Below are positions 1 to 8,377 of a DNA stretch of 64,000 nucleotides, piece by piece. Both the position numbers and the translations under genes were made by a program. The stretch lies in NCBI RefSeq assembly GCF_016107625.1, contig NZ_JABASV010000006.1, positions 1 through 64,000 on the forward strand. The letters run 5' to 3'. The DNA comes from Vreelandella alkaliphila. GTDB taxonomy: Bacteria > Pseudomonadota > Gammaproteobacteria > Pseudomonadales > Halomonadaceae. Positions within the stretch are counted from its first letter, which is position 1; each line of letters begins with the position of its first letter. Below the pieces are notes generated by a model. The model had not been told where the DNA came from. It ran no database searches and saw only the letters and a program-made list of their open reading frames with translations.

Positions 1-35
1 TCACCCTCATCGGCAAGCGCCCACATGAATTACCT

Positions 36-55
36 GATCAAATTGTTAAAGAGCT
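36..55 (-). promoter_or_regulatory. rRNA operon boxA antitermination element
   Basis: Read on the minus strand, this contains GCTCTTTAACAAT, matching the boxA antitermination element of gammaproteobacterial rrn leaders (NusB/NusE binding). It lies downstream of the rrn promoters and implies that a 16S rRNA gene starts just beyond the left edge of the window on the minus strand. The 16S gene itself is not visible here. Confidence 0.8.
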
Positions 56-127
56 GTTTTCGCTGCTGAACTTCCGAAGAAGTAACTGGCTAGCCGATGA
101 ACTGGCTTGCCTCAGCGAGGAAGGCGT

Positions 128-155
128 ATTCTACGCATTTCCTGATGTTTGTCAA
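128..155 (-). promoter_or_regulatory. rRNA operon promoter, proximal
   Basis: On the minus strand TTGACA (155-150) and TAGAAT (133-128) are separated by 16 bp and followed by a GC-rich discriminator, the usual form of a strong, stringently controlled rrn promoter. The boxA element lies about 75 nt downstream. The transcript runs off the left edge. Confidence 0.8.
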
Positions 156-349
156 TCACTGTTTTGAGTGAGTGAAGCGAGTGAGCGAAGAAAGCGAGAT
201 AACGTTGCTTTCTGGCGTGGCTCGTTTCAAAAAGCGCTGAAAGACATCGCAGCGTATTGCTGATGAGTTCCTCTAACTCTCTGACAAACCGAAGGCTTTC
301 ACCTTCAATCACCGCTGGTAACGCTGTGCGTCCCCGGCAGCGGATGCGT

Positions 350-378
350 ACTTTACGGATTCGCTGCCGTCTTGGCAA
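350..378 (-). promoter_or_regulatory. Possible distal rRNA promoter with A/T-rich UP-like element
   Basis: On the minus strand TTGCCA (378-373) and TAAAGT (355-350) are separated by 17 bp. The stretch just upstream (about 380-410) is rich in A and T runs, like an UP element. Together with the proximal promoter this gives the tandem arrangement common in rrn operons. It sits directly after the tyrS stop. The 160-340 stretch between the two promoters holds no gene that I can support. Confidence 0.45.
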
Positions 379-407
379 GTAGTTTTTTGAGAAAATTATC
401 AAAAACG

Positions 408-1607
408 TTAGCTAAGCGTCACACGAGCATAACGCTTCTTACCCGCCTGGATAACGTAGGCACTCCCCGTAGCCAGCATCGTGTCTTGGGCAACAACATT
501 CCCATCGACTTTCACACTGCCGTTTTTCAACATGTCTTTGGCTTGCGCACTGTTCTTGGTCAGGCCAGAGCGATTGAGTACTGCTGCGATAGGCGCCTGT
601 TCATTACCTTCGAAATCTACTGCTACTTCAGGCAGGTCTTCCGGTAACTCACCTTCCGCGAGTTGGTTACCCGCCGACTTGTGCGCATTAGCGGCCGCTT
701 CATCACCGTGGTAACGGGCAATCAGCTCACGGGCTAGCTCCATTTTCACGTCACGCGGGTTAGCCCCCGCCTCTACGCTCTGCTTAAGCGCATCGATCTC
801 TTCGTTGGATTTCAAAGAGAGCAGCTCAAAGTAACGCCACATTAAGCTATCGGGCATAGAGACGAGCTTATTGAACATAGAGCCCGGCGCTTCATCGACA
901 CCAACATAGTTACCCAATGACTTGGACATTTTCTGCACGCCGTCCAGCCCTTCGAGCAGTGGCATGGTGATCACGACCTGAGGCTCTTGGCCGAAGTGCT
1001 TTTGAATTTCTCGGCCCATCAGCAGGTTAAATTTCTGATCGGTCCCGCCCAACTCAACATCCGCCTCAAGCGCGACTGAGTCGTAACCCTGGACGAGCGG
1101 GTAGAGAAACTCGTGGATTGCGATAGATTGGTTAGCTTTATAACGCTTTTCAAAATCATCACGCTCAAGCATCCGCGCGACCGTGCTTTGCGCTGCCAAC
1201 TCAATCATTTTAGCGGCGCTTAATTCACCAAACCATTCGGCGTTAAAGCGCACCTCGGTCTTTTCGGGATCGAGGATTTTAAATACCTGCTCTTTATAGG
1301 TTTCGGCATTGGCTTTTACATCGGCCTCGGTGAGCGGTTTACGAGTAATGTTTTTGCCAGTGGGATCACCGATACGACCTGTGAAGTCCCCGATCAGGAA
1401 AATAACGGTGTGCCCGAGATCCTGGAACTGGCGCATTTTCGTCAGCAGCACACTATGCCCAAGGTGCAAATCAGGTGCTGTCGGGTCAAACCCTGCTTTA
1501 ATACGCAGCTTACGGCCAGACGCCAGCTTTTTCTTCAGCTCATCCTCTACCAGGATTTCATGCGTGCCTCGCGACAGTAGCGCTAACGCCTGATCCACCT
1601 CACTCAT
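408..1607 (-). CDS. tyrS: Tyrosyl-tRNA synthetase
   Basis: Charges tRNA-Tyr with tyrosine in the cytosol. A class I aminoacyl-tRNA synthetase: the HIGH-type motif HLGH is at residues 48-51 and the KMSKS loop (KMSKSLGNY) lies near residue 230. A C-terminal S4-like RNA-binding domain ends in [10 protein letters not shown]. Length 399 aa, matching the long TyrS class common in Pseudomonas and Halomonas. The ATG at 1607 is chosen because GGAGAG stands 7 nt before it; an upstream in-frame ATG at 1622 has no ribosome site. Divergent from anmK. The next element downstream is the rRNA promoter region, on the same strand. Confidence 0.95.
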   Translation of the reverse strand: MSEVDQALALLSRGTHEILVEDELKKKLASGRKLRIKAGFDPTAPDLHLGHSVLLTKMRQFQDLGHTVIFLIGDFTGRIGDPTGKNITRKPLTEADVKANAETYKEQVFKILDPEKTEVRFNAEWFGELSAAKMIELAAQSTVARMLERDDFEKRYKANQSIAIHEFLYPLVQGYDSVALEADVELGGTDQKFNLLMGREIQKHFGQEPQVVITMPLLEGLDGVQKMSKSLGNYVGVDEAPGSMFNKLVSMPDSLMWRYFELLSLKSNEEIDALKQSVEAGANPRDVKMELARELIARYHGDEAAANAHKSAGNQLAEGELPEDLPEVAVDFEGNEQAPIAAVLNRSGLTKNSAQAKDMLKNGSVKVDGNVVAQDTMLATGSAYVIQAGKKRYARVTLS

Positions 1608-1723
1608 TGCCTCTCTCTCCATGTAATATGTGCCATATAGGCGTCAGATATCGAATAACCGGCGATGTTACCATGCCCTATCGCCTTGGTTGAGCCTTCA
1701 CTACGTTTTGGATGAGCCGCTTT

Positions 1724-2866
1724 ATGAAAACGCCCCACCCTACCTTACCGTCGTACTATGTTGGCTTAATGTCGGGCACCAGCCTGGACGGCATTGATGC
1801 GGCGTTGGTCGCTATAACGCCGCACTCGCCACCTGAGCTCATTGCTACGCATGCGTCGCCAATGCCCCAGTCGCTTCATAACCTACTGCTCAACCTGTGT
1901 CATGCCGAGCAAGTGAGCTTCGCAGAGCTGGCAACGGCCGAAAACGAATTTTGCCAGCTACAAGCAAGTGCCGTGAAAACACTACTGGCTCAGCAACAGG
2001 TCTCCGCAGCGCAAATTAACGCTATTGGTAGCCATGGACAGACAATTGAGCATGCTCCCGGCGGCCACCAAGGCGGCCCTGCCTATACACTGCAGCTTGA
2101 TAACCCCAGCCTGTTGGCCGAATTAACCGGCTGCACGGTGGTGGCTGATTTTCGCCGACGAGACTTAGCCGCTGGTGGTCAGGCAGCGCCGCTTGCACCA
2201 GCGTTTCATCAAGCCCTTTTTGGTCGCCAGACAAGCGAGCAGCTTGTTTTAAACCTAGGAGGCTTTGCGAACCTGACGTGGCTACCCAGCGATACCAGCA
2301 CTCCCGCCATTGGCTTTGATACAGGCCCTGCCAATGTGCTGTTAGATGCTTGGTTCTCAAAGCATCACGACGGACGCTTTGACCAAAATGGTACGTGGGC
2401 CTCTCGCGGACAGATCGACCAAGCGCTACTAAAACGCTTGCTAAACGAGCCTTTTTTTCATCAACCGCCGCCGCGCAGCACCGGGCGCGAACTATTCCAC
2501 TTGGCCTGGTTAGAAAACAAGCTAACGGGTAACGAAACTGCTTGCGATGTGCAAACTACGTTAGCGGAACTGACCGCGATAAGCGTTGCCCAGGGTATTC
2601 AGCAATTGCCCGCGACCCACGACAGCATGACATTAATTGCCTGCGGCGGCGGAGCACATAACGCCTATTTAATGGCGAGGCTAGCGTCACACTTACCCCA
2701 TGCAACATTTAAGTCTCCCACCGACTTAGGCTGGCCCGAAGACTGGATTGAAGCAGGCGCTTTTGCTTGGCTTGCCCATCAACGTTTACACGATCTGCCC
2801 GGCAACTTACCTTCCGTCACTGGTGCCAGTGGCCCGAGAGTTCTGGGTGGCATTTACGCCTGCTGA
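1724..2866 (+). CDS. anmK: Anhydro-N-acetylmuramic acid kinase
   Basis: Phosphorylates 1,6-anhydro-MurNAc, opening the anhydro ring to give MurNAc-6-phosphate in peptidoglycan recycling. The N-terminal GLMSGTSLDGIDAAL phosphate-binding signature, the central GFDTGPANVLLDAW and the late ACGGGAHN motif are family hallmarks. About 380 aa, full length. The ATG at 1724 has GGATGAG 7 nt upstream; the ATG at 1712 lacks a ribosome site. Divergent from tyrS, a pairing that is frequent in Pseudomonas relatives. Its 3' end abuts a decayed pilT fragment on the other strand. Confidence 0.95.
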   Translation: MKTPHPTLPSYYVGLMSGTSLDGIDAALVAITPHSPPELIATHASPMPQSLHNLLLNLCHAEQVSFAELATAENEFCQLQASAVKTLLAQQQVSAAQINAIGSHGQTIEHAPGGHQGGPAYTLQLDNPSLLAELTGCTVVADFRRRDLAAGGQAAPLAPAFHQALFGRQTSEQLVLNLGGFANLTWLPSDTSTPAIGFDTGPANVLLDAWFSKHHDGRFDQNGTWASRGQIDQALLKRLLNEPFFHQPPPRSTGRELFHLAWLENKLTGNETACDVQTTLAELTAISVAQGIQQLPATHDSMTLIACGGGAHNAYLMARLASHLPHATFKSPTDLGWPEDWIEAGAFAWLAHQRLHDLPGNLPSVTGASGPRVLGGIYAC

Positions 2867-2883
2867 TTTACGCCAACGCTCCC

Positions 2884-3009
2884 CATAGTAGGTAGATTAA
2901 GTCAACGGCTAACACCATCAGCACGTATCATAGGTAGAAGCCCAGCAGAAAGGTGCCGATCAGATGCATTCTGCTTTGCCGAGAACACCAGCAGTTCGGT
3001 AATATCCAT
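2884..3009 (-). pseudogene. pilT: Remnant of pilT (type IV pilus retraction ATPase), first ~40 codons only
   Basis: On the minus strand an ATG at 3009 opens MDITELLVFSAKQNASD, followed by RHLSAGLLPMIRADG. This closely follows the PilT N-terminus as I know it from Pseudomonas (MDITELLAFSAKQGASDLHLSAGLPPMIRVDGD). The frame meets TGA at 2904-2902 after 35 codons, yet resemblance continues past it in the same frame (LNLPTM against INLPPL). Everything beyond, including the ATPase core, is gone and replaced by the 3' end of anmK. In Pseudomonas pilT is divergent from yggS exactly as here, so this is a truncated relic in its ancestral place. Confidence 0.8.
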
Positions 3010-3043
3010 CTCTCTTTTCCCAGCAGTGGTAAGGTGCTTGAGT

Positions 3044-3760
3044 ATGACAGACATCGCGCTTCCCGAGTCACTCGCCCAGGCCCGCGAACGCCTGAGTAAC
3101 GCATTAAAAAAGGCTGAACGCCCACTCGATAGCGCAACGCTGCTAGCCGTTAGTAAAACAAAGCCCGCTTCCATGATTCGCCAAGCCTGGCAGCATGGGC
3201 AGCGTGAATTCGGCGAAAACTATCTGCAAGAAGCACTGGAAAAACAAGCCGAACTGGCCGACTTAGACGATATTGTGTGGCATTTTATTGGTCCACTACA
3301 GTCCAACAAAACCCGCGCAGTGGCAGAAAGCTTCGCTTGGGTACATAGCGTTGACCGCTTAAAAATAGCCAAACGGCTTAGCGAACAACGCCCGGAACAC
3401 TTACCACCACTCAACATTTGTTTGCAGGTCAATATTAGCCGCGAAGCTTCTAAGTCGGGCGTCATGCCCGATGAGGTAATGGCACTTGCGAAAGAAGTGG
3501 CCGCTCTGCCACGGCTGTGTCTACGTGGACTCATGGCGATTCCGGCCCCAGCTAACAGCCTTGCAGAACAGCGGGCGCCGCTTGCGGCCTTGCGACAACT
3601 ACTGGAAACCCTTCAGGCAGCGCTACCGGATGCCCCTCTGGATACGCTATCGATGGGGATGAGCGACGATTTAGAAGCCGCTGTTTTAGAGGACGCAACG
3701 CTGGTACGTTTAGGAACGGCGATTTTTGGCGCACGCACCACTCAACACGCTACTCAATAA
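3044..3760 (+). CDS. yggS: YggS family pyridoxal phosphate homeostasis protein (PLPBP)
   Basis: PLP-binding protein with an alanine racemase-like TIM barrel but no known enzymatic reaction; it buffers PLP and influences amino-acid pools. Visible signatures are LLAVSKTKP with the PLP lysine near residue 38, FGENYLQEA, WHFIGPLQSNK, and SMGMSDDLEAAV for phosphate binding near the end. 238 aa, full length. The ATG at 3044 is chosen for AAGGTG 7 nt upstream; an upstream GTG at 3026 lacks support. First gene of the yggS-proC-yggT run seen widely in gammaproteobacteria. Confidence 0.95.
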   Translation: MTDIALPESLAQARERLSNALKKAERPLDSATLLAVSKTKPASMIRQAWQHGQREFGENYLQEALEKQAELADLDDIVWHFIGPLQSNKTRAVAESFAWVHSVDRLKIAKRLSEQRPEHLPPLNICLQVNISREASKSGVMPDEVMALAKEVAALPRLCLRGLMAIPAPANSLAEQRAPLAALRQLLETLQAALPDAPLDTLSMGMSDDLEAAVLEDATLVRLGTAIFGARTTQHATQ

Positions 3761-3840
3761 CACTGCTAATTGAAGAGCGTAAAGACGACTGACAGCCCAT
3801 GCTGCCCGATGCAGCTTTTTTACCCAATAAGGATACCCAC

Positions 3841-4665
3841 ATGGCGAGCAAGATTACCTTCATTGGTGCAGGCAATATGGCCAGCGCCATTATCGGCGGC
3901 CTCATCGATAGTGGTGTGTCTCCTAGCGACATCACTGCCACCGCACCTAATGAAAGCGAGCTAACGCCTTTAGCAGCACGCTTAGGAATTAACACAAACA
4001 CCGATAATAACGCCGCCGTCGAAGACGCCGACGTGGTCGTACTCGCGGTAAAACCTCAGATTATGCGCAGCGTATGTGAAGCGATGCGGGATAACGTACA
4101 ACAGCAATCACCGCTGATTATTTCTATCGCGGCAGGCCTCGATGCAGCCACAATTGATCAATGGCTAGGCGGTAATAATGCGCTGGTTCGTTGCATGCCC
4201 AACACTCCTTCATTGGTCGGCATCGGCGCCAGCGGCTTATATGCCAATAGCGCGGTGAGTGAGGAGCAACGCACGCTAGCAACACAGCTTATGGAAGCGG
4301 TTGGCATTGTGGAGTGGGTTGCAGAAGAGGGCCTGCTTGATGCGGTAACCGCGGTATCCGGCAGTGCGCCAGCTTATTTCTTTCTGATGTTTGAAGCGAT
4401 GGAAGAAGCCGCTGTCAAACTTGGCTTGCCTGCCGCCACAGCGCGACGCTTGGCTATTCAAACGGCACTGGGCGCCGCCACTATGGCCCAGCGCAGTGAC
4501 AAAGACCCGGCCACACTCAAACAAAATGTTATGTCGCCAGGCGGCACGACAGAACGTGCTATTCAGCACATGGAAGATGCGCAACTACGCGCCACCATCG
4601 CCGACGCCATGCAGGCCTGTGCCCAGCGCGCAGAAGCAATGTCCAAGGAACTTAGCGCCAACTAA
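3841..4665 (+). CDS. proC: Pyrroline-5-carboxylate reductase
   Basis: Last step of proline synthesis: NAD(P)H-dependent reduction of pyrroline-5-carboxylate. An N-terminal Rossmann signature (ITFIGAGNMASAIIGGL), VRCMPNTPSLVG in the middle, and the C-terminal family signature around MSPGGTTERAI are present. 274 aa, the usual length. The ATG at 3841 follows AAGGAT at 6-7 nt; an in-frame ATG at 3799 would add 14 non-family residues. Lies 80 nt after yggS and just before yggT. Confidence 0.95.
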   Translation: MASKITFIGAGNMASAIIGGLIDSGVSPSDITATAPNESELTPLAARLGINTNTDNNAAVEDADVVVLAVKPQIMRSVCEAMRDNVQQQSPLIISIAAGLDAATIDQWLGGNNALVRCMPNTPSLVGIGASGLYANSAVSEEQRTLATQLMEAVGIVEWVAEEGLLDAVTAVSGSAPAYFFLMFEAMEEAAVKLGLPAATARRLAIQTALGAATMAQRSDKDPATLKQNVMSPGGTTERAIQHMEDAQLRATIADAMQACAQRAEAMSKELSAN

Positions 4666-4694
4666 ATACGCAACTTTGCAATGGAGAGGCAGCA

Positions 4695-5288
4695 ATGGGT
4701 AGTCAAGTGGGCAGTGCCGGGTTAATGCTTGTTAACTCGTTAATCAATATTTATTTATTCTTACTGATGCTGCGCTTTTTGCTGCAGGCATCGCGGGCGG
4801 ATTATTACAACCCGCTTAGCCAATCAGTGGTTAAAATTACCCAGCCTGTTGTAGGGCTATTTCAGGGTTTCTTAGGTCCCGTCGCTGGGCGCTTTGACCT
4901 TGCCACGCTGGCCGCGGGCTTTGTGCTGAAAGTGGTTAGCATGTTGGCCATTTTCATGGTGATTGGCGTTGGCATGCCACCTATACCAGGACTACTGATT
5001 GCGGGCATTGCGGCACTGGCTAACGCCATATTAAAGATCTATTTCTTTGCCATGATTGTGATGATTATTCTGAGCTGGGTCGCCCCAAATGCTAGCCACC
5101 CAGGCGCGCTGTTGGTGATGCAGCTAGTCGAGCCCATTATGGCTCCTGTTCGGAAAGTCATTCCGCCGCTGGGCATGATCGATTTATCACCCATCGTGGT
5201 GTTTATTGCGATTAATTTGGTGGATGGCTTAGTAGTGGGGTCCTTGATCCGCGCTGCGGGTATCTCTGGCGCACTGGTTGGGCTGTAA
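4695..5288 (+). CDS. yggT: YggT family inner-membrane protein
   Basis: Integral inner-membrane protein of the YggT/YlmG family, linked to osmotic tolerance and membrane or division processes in other organisms; no defined reaction. Two similar halves, each with two hydrophobic segments and an amphipathic YNPLSQ or HPGALL stretch before a VKITQPVVGLFQ or VEPIMAPVRKVIPP loop, are evident. 197 aa, usual length. GGAGAGG stands 8 nt before the ATG. Follows proC in the conserved order. Confidence 0.88.
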   Translation: MGSQVGSAGLMLVNSLINIYLFLLMLRFLLQASRADYYNPLSQSVVKITQPVVGLFQGFLGPVAGRFDLATLAAGFVLKVVSMLAIFMVIGVGMPPIPGLLIAGIAALANAILKIYFFAMIVMIILSWVAPNASHPGALLVMQLVEPIMAPVRKVIPPLGMIDLSPIVVFIAINLVDGLVVGSLIRAAGISGALVGL

Positions 5289-5352
5289 CTGCGCAACATT
5301 CCCCAGGGCCTCTTTTTAGCAGGATTTATTTTTTGCAGGACTAGCGCTTTCG

Positions 5353-6549
5353 ATGCCTGATTCAGACACTCTCACTTTCGTTGACCGGCCGGCGGACTCC
5401 GTTGGCCTCGTCACCCCCCATGTAGCGAAATTTGATACGCCGCTGCCGCTCGCTTGTGGCAAGGTGCTGCCTGAGTACGAGCTTATCTACGAAACCTACG
5501 GCACGTTAAACGCTGAGCGTAGTAACGCCGTGTTGATCTGCCATGCGTTATCGGGACACCATCATGCAGCGGGCTATCACGGTGACGAAGACCGCAAACC
5601 TGGCTGGTGGGATGCTCATATCGGCCCCGGAAAATCTATCGATACCAACCGTTTTTTTGTGGTATCGCTAAACAATCTGGGCGGCTGCCATGGCAGCACA
5701 GGCCCTGTTAGTCACAACCCTGAAACCGGCCGCCAGTGGGGGCCTGATTTCCCCATGGTCACTGTCAGTGACTGGGTAGCCAGCCAAGCGCGTCTGGCCG
5801 ATCAACTGGGCATTGAGCGTTGGGCCGCAGCAGTGGGCGGTAGCCTGGGTGGTATGCAGGTGCTTCAGTGGACAATGACTTACCCTGAGCGTGTCGCCAA
5901 TGCGGTAGTGATTGCCGCCACCCCCCGGCTCTCCGCCCAGAACATTGCCTTTAACGAAGTGGCTCGTCAGGCGATTCGCTCTGACCCTGAATTCTTCGGC
6001 GGTTGGTATGCAGAGCACGACACGGTCCCCAAGCGTGGTTTGAAACTGGCACGCATGGTGGGCCACATCACCTACCTCTCCGAAGATGCAATGGGCAGTA
6101 AATTTGGCCGCGACTTGCGCAGCAACGATTTGAACTTTGGGTTTGATGTCGAGTTCCAGGTTGAGTCTTATTTGCGCTATCAGGGCGATACATTCTCCAC
6201 CGCCTTTGACGCTAACACCTACCTGCTAATGACCAAGGCCCTTGACTACTTCGATCCCGCAGCCACTCAAGCAGGCGACCTAGCCAGCGCACTAGCACCA
6301 GCAAAGTGCCCTTTTCTGGTTGTTAGTTTTACGACTGACTGGCGCTTCCCACCTTCTCGCTCTCGAGAACTCGTCGACGCGCTCACCCGCGCTGGCAAAT
6401 CGGTTAGCTATGCCAATATCGACTCTCCTCACGGGCATGATGCCTTCTTACTGCCCGAGCCACGTTACCACGCTCTGTTCAGCGCATTTATGACTCGCAT
6501 AGCCCGAGAGCTGAATATCGAAGAAACAGCCAGGGAGGAGACCCTGTAA
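5353..6549 (+). CDS. metX: Homoserine O-acyltransferase (MetX family)
   Basis: Acylates homoserine, the first committed step of methionine synthesis. Alpha/beta-hydrolase fold with the nucleophile in [12 protein letters not shown] (about residue 160), the acid in [12 protein letters not shown] and the histidine in [11 protein letters not shown]. In gammaproteobacteria MetX-fold enzymes with an adjacent metW often use succinyl-CoA rather than acetyl-CoA; the donor cannot be decided by reading. 398 aa. The stop overlaps the start of metW (TAATG), so the two are translationally coupled. Confidence 0.92.
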   Translation: MPDSDTLTFVDRPADSVGLVTPHVAKFDTPLPLACGKVLPEYELIYETYGTLNAERSNAVLICHALSGHHHAAGYHGDEDRKPGWWDAHIGPGKSIDTNRFFVVSLNNLGGCHGSTGPVSHNPETGRQWGPDFPMVTVSDWVASQARLADQLGIERWAAAVGGSLGGMQVLQWTMTYPERVANAVVIAATPRLSAQNIAFNEVARQAIRSDPEFFGGWYAEHDTVPKRGLKLARMVGHITYLSEDAMGSKFGRDLRSNDLNFGFDVEFQVESYLRYQGDTFSTAFDANTYLLMTKALDYFDPAATQAGDLASALAPAKCPFLVVSFTTDWRFPPSRSRELVDALTRAGKSVSYANIDSPHGHDAFLLPEPRYHALFSAFMTRIARELNIEETAREETL

Positions 6550-7142
6550 TGCGTGCGGATCTTGAACTGATTTACGACTGGGTGCCCCAAGGGGCTCACG
6601 TGCTGGATTTAGCCTGCGGTGATGGTGCTCTGCTTGAGCGCTTAGCGCAGGAGAAAAATGTTACCGGCTACGGTTTAGAGATCGACCCCGACGGTATTAC
6701 CCAGTGTGTCGCCAGGGGCGTGAACGTTATTGAGCATAACCTGGATGATGGCTTGGGTAGTTTCTGCGACAACAGCTATGATCAAGTCATTATGACCCAA
6801 GCGCTTCAGGCGCTACGCCGCCCAGATAAAATGCTTGATGAAATGTTACGCGTCGCCGAGGAAGGCATTATCACCTTTCCTAATTTTGCTTATTGGCGAC
6901 ACCGAATTCATCTTGGCCTACGTGGCTATATGCCGGTCTCTAAATCTCTACCCCATGCCTGGTATGACACACCCAACATCCACCTTTCTACCTTTAACGA
7001 CTTCGAGCATCTGTGCCGTGAAAAAGGATTGGTGATTGTTGATCGCGCGGTAGGGGTTGGCGATCACAAAGGGCACTGGACATCCAAGTGGTGGCCCAAC
7101 TTGTTCGGTGAAATTGCTATTTTTAGAGTGCGCCGTCGCTAA
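6549..7142 (+). CDS. metW: Methionine biosynthesis protein MetW
   Basis: SAM-dependent methyltransferase-like protein that partners MetX; in other proteobacteria it is needed for MetX activity. The SAM-binding motif VLDLACGDGALLERL is at residues 17-31, and ITFPNFAYWRHR and PHAWYDTPNIHLST are MetW signatures. 197 aa, full length. Start codon overlaps the metX stop by one base. Confidence 0.92.
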   Translation: MRADLELIYDWVPQGAHVLDLACGDGALLERLAQEKNVTGYGLEIDPDGITQCVARGVNVIEHNLDDGLGSFCDNSYDQVIMTQALQALRRPDKMLDEMLRVAEEGIITFPNFAYWRHRIHLGLRGYMPVSKSLPHAWYDTPNIHLSTFNDFEHLCREKGLVIVDRAVGVGDHKGHWTSKWWPNLFGEIAIFRVRRR

Positions 7143-7190
7143 TTTATTTTACGTTGACTAGCCATATCGACCCATAAGAGGAGAACTGCC

Positions 7191-7652
7191 ATGGTTTATC
7201 GAGCGTTACGCAGAACAACCCTGCTTACTACGCTGCTTTGCTCACTGCTCCTCGCCACACAAGCGGTAGCTGAGCAGTTGGTACGGATAGGCGACTATGA
7301 GATCCATTACAGTGCTGTGGCCACCAGCTTCCTCACCCCAGAAGTTGCCCAAGCGCACGGCATTCAGCGCAGCGCAGGTCACGGATTGGTTAATGTAAGC
7401 GTACGCGAACGCCAAGAGGACGGCAGCACCCGCGCCGTTAACGCTAGCGTACAAGGCCACGTGACAGGCCTCACCGACGTCCAAGAATCGCTAAGCTTTC
7501 GTACTGTGCACGATGGTGATGCCACTTATCACTTGGCCACCTTTGCCCTGCGCCACGACGAGCCCACGCGTTTTAACCTTGACGTTCGCTACGACCGTAA
7601 TGCCAGCCCTGAGCGGGTCAGCTTTATTCAACGTTTTTATATCGAGCGTTAA
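7191..7652 (+). CDS. DUF4426 domain exported protein
   Basis: Small predicted periplasmic protein of unknown function. A signal peptide is clear: an R-rich start (VYRALRRTT), hydrophobic core LLTTLLCSLLLAT, and a cleavage site near QAVA-EQ at about residue 27. The mature part is a short beta-rich domain beginning VRIGDYEIHYSAV, typical of DUF4426 proteins, which follow metW in Pseudomonas too. GAGGAG stands before the ATG. Its last 4 bases overlap the 3' end of the convergent sfsA. Confidence 0.8.
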   Translation: MVYRALRRTTLLTTLLCSLLLATQAVAEQLVRIGDYEIHYSAVATSFLTPEVAQAHGIQRSAGHGLVNVSVRERQEDGSTRAVNASVQGHVTGLTDVQESLSFRTVHDGDATYHLATFALRHDEPTRFNLDVRYDRNASPERVSFIQRFYIER

Positions 7653-8377
7653 ATTCGCACCGGTAGCGGTCTTGCTAATCGCACCGCTACCGGAGCTCCT
7701 GCCTGCCAATCTAGCGTAATACCGTAAGCCAACACCTCAACTCCAGCATCTACCGCTGCGGCTAGCGCCGCCGCATAGATGGGATCGATGTGGGCCGCTG
7801 GGGCTACATCGTGAATACCTTCATGGGCGACACAAAACAGCAGCACGGCCCTTTCGCCCTGCTCGGCCAGCGCGGTTAATGCATGCAAATGCTTGGTGCC
7901 CCTCACGCTGACCGAATCAGGAAAATAACCATGTCCATCGGCTTCTTTAAGGGTGACCTGCTTAACTTCAATAAAAACCTCGCCCTTATCAGGATCACTC
8001 AGCCGGAAATCGAGCCTTGCGTCACTGATCTTCACTTCCCGCTTGAGCGTTTGATAGCCTGCCAATGGCACAATATCATCGGCTAAAATGGCCTCCTCCA
8101 CGATGCGGTTGGCGCGACCAGTGTGGACAGAAGCCAGCGCCAAGGCGCCCTCTGACTGTGGCAACTCAATCCATTCCCAGGTCCAGGCCAGCTTGCGCTT
8201 GGGATTATCACTCCGTGACAGCCACACTCGACAACCGGGCACATTCACCGCCTTCATTGAGCCCGTGTTGGGGCAATGGGCAACGACTTCCTCGCCACTC
8301 TCCAGCCTTACATCGGCTAAAAAGCGCTTATAACGACGCATTAACACCCCAGGCACCAACTCAGGATAGGTCGTCAT
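7649..8377 (-). CDS. sfsA: SfsA family DNA/RNA nuclease
   Basis: Named in E. coli as sugar fermentation stimulation protein; the fold combines an OB-like domain and a nuclease-like domain. Visible: RRYKRFLADVRLESGEEV, HCPNTGSMKAV, DARLDFRLSDPDKGEVFIEVK with the acidic-lysine nuclease-type core, and HLHALTALAEQGERAVLLF. 242 aa, full length. The start overlaps the stop of the upstream aminotransferase gene by 4 nt, so the two form an operon. The last codons carry an 11-bp inverted repeat (7660-7693). Confidence 0.9.
   Translation of the reverse strand: MTTYPELVPGVLMRRYKRFLADVRLESGEEVVAHCPNTGSMKAVNVPGCRVWLSRSDNPKRKLAWTWEWIELPQSEGALALASVHTGRANRIVEEAILADDIVPLAGYQTLKREVKISDARLDFRLSDPDKGEVFIEVKQVTLKEADGHGYFPDSVSVRGTKHLHALTALAEQGERAVLLFCVAHEGIHDVAPAAHIDPIYAAALAAAVDAGVEVLAYGITLDWQAGAPVAVRLARPLPVRI

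Noticed and set aside
2902..3174. A 90-codon frame as a small intact gene on the minus strand
   Set aside because: Its upstream half lies antisense to yggS and is not conserved-looking; only the last 35 codons resemble PilT, so it is a remnant and not a new gene.
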